Shown here piece after piece: positions 61,080 through 64,000 of a stretch of DNA of 64,000 bases. The translations under genes and the position numbers were made by a program. Source of the DNA: Rachycentron canadum. Taxonomy: Eukaryota; Chordata; Actinopteri; Carangiformes; Rachycentridae. The notes beneath the pieces were generated by a model. It worked only from the letters and a program-made list of their open reading frames with translations. It ran no database searches and had not been told where the DNA came from. The stretch is taken from assembly GCA_038496675.1 (NCBI GenBank), contig CM076649.1:14308508-14372507 (forward strand). Direction: 5' to 3'. The stretch's first letter is position 1. Each line of letters opens with the position of its first letter.

Positions 61080-62328
61080 ATTATAACCTCCACTGCAGCT
61101 TTTCAAACATTCAGTTCATCGTTGAGGGAGGACAGAATGTTTCTCATTTATTTCCACTACACCACGATGATTTATGGCCTGTTGAATCGAACAAAGCCCC
61201 TCACTGCTAAAGAATGGTGAATGACTGGGAGGGGATGAGAGAAAAATTCACTTGAGCAATGACCCCAGTAGTGCTTTGAGCATGTGAGTGGATAAACAAG
61301 GGGCTACAATTCCTCTCAAGCCATTTCACCATGCAAACAGTGGCCCAGATATTTCAAAGTTTGATGAAGACACAAAGACTATGTGGCTCTGTGGAAGTGA
61401 AAAAAGGCTGACTGTTTTTGATGTGGCAAATTAAAGGGCATGGCTGCAGTCTGCTTGCAGTGGTGTTTGTACTAAGTCAAAGCTTGACTATGTAATACTT
61501 GTATGTACGCCTTCCTGCAGAGATGTGAATATCTGTGTGTTTAACTACAAATAAGTAGATAAAACTCCTGCCTGAGATTAGCCAGCAAAGCTGAAGTTTT
61601 TATTGTTGTGTTTAAAGTCAGGTTTTTAACTATATCATTCAGTTAAAGGAAGGCAACGACAACCTGCAATTTAGTGATATGCTCAATAAAATCAATAATT
61701 AATTATTTTAATAATAACCATTATTACGCACACTGTATATCTCAGCTGAATATTGAGAGTATAATTGCAGTATCTCTCTGTCTGTGGTAACAGGAGGTTC
61801 TGTGCCACGAACATCTTGTGTGTGGTGAAAGCATGTCTGTGTGTCAGAGGTTGTTCTGACTAAATCTTCTCATTATTTGGGACTATGCAAGTTGTTTTCT
61901 AACTGAGATGCAATTCACCTCATTAAGTTTCAGGTTTAACCTTAAATGAGAGAGGAATCCAGCACCTAGAGGTAATGATGTGTTAGTAGCAGCAGGTATA
62001 ATGAAATAAGCTTCATTACGCAAAGAAGTATAATTTCACATTCCCATTTCCTTGCACACTTAGGGCATGCTCCATCCCTTACCATGTATCATTAAAAGAC
62101 TGACAATAACAATCAATAGAGGATCAAAGGACTCTCTTTCCTTCCCTTCACTTTTGCAGCTTTCTTTCTTTTTTTAGATGCAATAACAATCCAGCAACCC
62201 TTTTTCTTTTTTTTTTGCTTAACTTTGTGAATCTCATCAGCCTCCAACTGTTTCTATCTGTTCTATTTTACCTTCATGTGTAGCCTGGTGTTAATTATCC
62301 TGATGTAGCTCCACCATACCTGCCCACT

Positions 62329-62368
62329 GGGCACCTGACACAAAGCTGCTGCTTTGTGTCAGGTGCCC
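62329..62368. repeat. Perfect snap-back hairpin, 18-bp stem with 4-nt loop
   Basis: Arms 62329-62346 (GGGCACCTGACACAAAGC) and 62351-62368 are exact reverse complements around TGCT. A T run starts about 5 bp after the right arm. It is the longest perfect short-loop hairpin I noticed here. Confidence 0.92.
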
Positions 62369-64000
62369 TGTCTTTTTTCTCTATGTTGCTGCCATGTTCA
62401 CCAGTTTCTGTACAATCCTAGATTCTACAACCTTTTGCAGATGCCTGCTTCCAAAAATGCCTGCCTAAGCCTGCTGACCTTTTTTTATAATTTATCTGCA
62501 TTTGGTTCTCGATGTCTGATACTTGCTGCCTGATTGTGGCAAAACATGCTGAACAATACCAGCAAGAGCAGGTGCACTGGGTTTTGTCTTCTGTGAGAGT
62601 CCTTGTTCTGCAATCACAAAATCAAATCTGACATGCCCTCATGCTGGTTTGTTCAAAAGTGGTCTATTAAAAGAATCCTCTTGTTTATGAGAACTAATTA
62701 CTAAATCTGGCAATACTTTCTCCTTGTTTTGACTTTGTGCTTTATAGGTCTGTATGCTTTGTATTAATATGTGAATTTATGTTTTTTTCCCATATGGTAG
62801 CTCATATGTTTTGGATCAATGTGTCCTCCTGGCATGTGTTAGGTCGAAACCAAATCCAGCCTAAGCTTCTCCAAAACAAGTAGGAGGTACAAAATATGTT
62901 TGCCAGGGCTGTGAGAGAGCACAGTAGTCAAGCTTGTCACACTGCCAGCAGAATTAATGACACTCTCACATCAGGGGTGGCACATTGATGGCAGTGGTCC
63001 CATTGTGAGGAGGGTCATAACCAGCACCTTGTGGTGCCCAATACAAATTTTCCAACAAATCAGTTGGCTAAATGTGGATAAATGATTGTGTTTACATGAG
63101 GCTCACATGGATAAATGCAGATATATGAGTGATATGTGGATATATGGTTTTATAGTACATATGTAAGCACTGTGCTGTCTGAGTTGTGGCATCAAATATC
63201 TACTGTATTTGTGTTGCAGTGACTATTTTGTCATTCTGTGCAGTGATTTCTACTGTGTTTTCCACATTATGGTGTGTAATAGCGTTGCTTTTATCATGCT
63301 TCACTACTGAGGCAAATGAAGAGGTAGATGATGTTCCTGGGCCTTCATCAGCTTCTGGTAATGACTAAAGGGCAAATGGTTGGGTTGCCATCAGTTTTAA
63401 CTACTTCACTGTGTCTCCGGTCTCAGTGTTTAATTTTTTCTCTCCTCTAGCACAATGTAGCAAATACTAGAGGCCTTCGTGGCTGGTTTCTTTGTTACCT
63501 ACTGAGAGGATTGCTGGGTAGAATGAAGACAGTTAGATTCAAATCTTGGTGCAGAGAAGTGTAATTTACTGAAAGTCGTTGCCCTGTGCAGCCATCAGTT
63601 GTCTCCAGCAAAGACGGGGAAGTTGTGGAAGCCAGTTTTAAAAGGATTTGACTCAGTCACTGCATAAGTGGAAACCAGCAGGTGTTCAGGCTTGATCTTT
63701 TTTTTTTTTTCCAGTAAAGAAACATACAAGCATTAAGAAAAATATGGAGCTCCTCCTGAGCTAGACATGCTTTGAATTGATAATATGGAACATAACTGTG
63801 TGACACTGATGTGCCAGACTATGCTTTTAACAACCATACAGATGAACACATGTTTACACTACTGATTATTTAGAAAAACACGTTATGTATGTAAATGCTG
63901 AGTTGGAATAGTTAGTAATCTGAATATTTTTGGTTAAGTGTAACTGAGCATCTGCACCACATTCCCCTCATTTCTTTAACACTCAACAAATGTGCATGAT

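Larger units (their letters stand above)
60357..64000 (+). other. slc2a9: slc2a9 intron 10, 5' part
   Basis: At least 3.6 kb of intron running off the window. It has a (CA)n array at 61049-61079 and an 18-bp perfect hairpin at 62329-62368. I looked for a continuation encoding GIPFILTGE and found none. Confidence 0.75.

Noticed and set aside
63475..63580. Possible tRNA-derived sequence (AGATTCAAATC resembling a B box)
   Set aside because: No matching A box and no foldable acceptor or anticodon stem.
60357..64000. Terminal slc2a9 exons (GIPFILTGE onward)
   Set aside because: I looked for the expected helix 10-12 and PETK sequences after acceptor-like sites; candidates such as ACAG at about 61794 read into unrelated residues. 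The exons probably lie beyond the window.

Overview
The window is animal nuclear DNA, most likely from a ray-finned (teleost) fish. The genes have many short coding exons with GT-AG introns. The intervening DNA is AT-rich and full of microsatellites, and it carries remnants of Tc1-like and L1/Tx1-like elements of types common in fish. The two proteins are close to, but clearly diverged from, their mammalian counterparts.

Two protein-coding genes lie in the same (+) orientation. (1) wdr1 (AIP1, an actin-disassembly cofactor) is complete: 15 coding exons between 1080 and 9484 encode 606 residues, followed by a 3'UTR with an AATAAA at 10609. Its intron 9 (6938-7455) is a clear U12-type AT-AC intron. 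(2) slc2a9 (GLUT9, class II facilitative urate/hexose transporter) starts at 19276. Ten coding exons run to 60356 and encode about 402 residues, up to the middle of transmembrane helix 10. The last coding exons (helices 11-12 and the C-terminal tail) were not found and should lie beyond 64000. The order WDR1 then SLC2A9 in tandem is also the human arrangement, so this is a conserved vertebrate synteny block. The two proteins have unrelated jobs (actin turnover versus membrane transport), and nothing suggests joint function.

Layout: 1-930 upstream intergenic DNA; about 930-1079 wdr1 promoter and 5'UTR, with a CArG-like/TATA-like box at 933; 1080-10630 wdr1; 10630-19275 intergenic, with no supported gene; 19276 to beyond 64000 slc2a9 with introns up to 9.6 kb. 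The slc2a9 introns hold a rearranged Tc1-like fragment (26891-27440), a 0.73-kb long-terminal-inverted-repeat DNA transposon (33989-34717), a decayed antisense L1/Tx1-like LINE (about 50965-52403), a two-copy dispersed repeat (28553 and 59769), several perfect snap-back hairpins, and many simple repeats.

I see no convincing undescribed multi-gene system. The strongest items for a second look are the AT-AC intron, the inverted Tc1 halves beside slc2a9 exon 3, the long-TIR element, the perfect hairpins, and the CArG-like box in the wdr1 promoter. All gene models were read by eye from splice sites, reading-frame continuity and remembered family sequence; no alignment was run.
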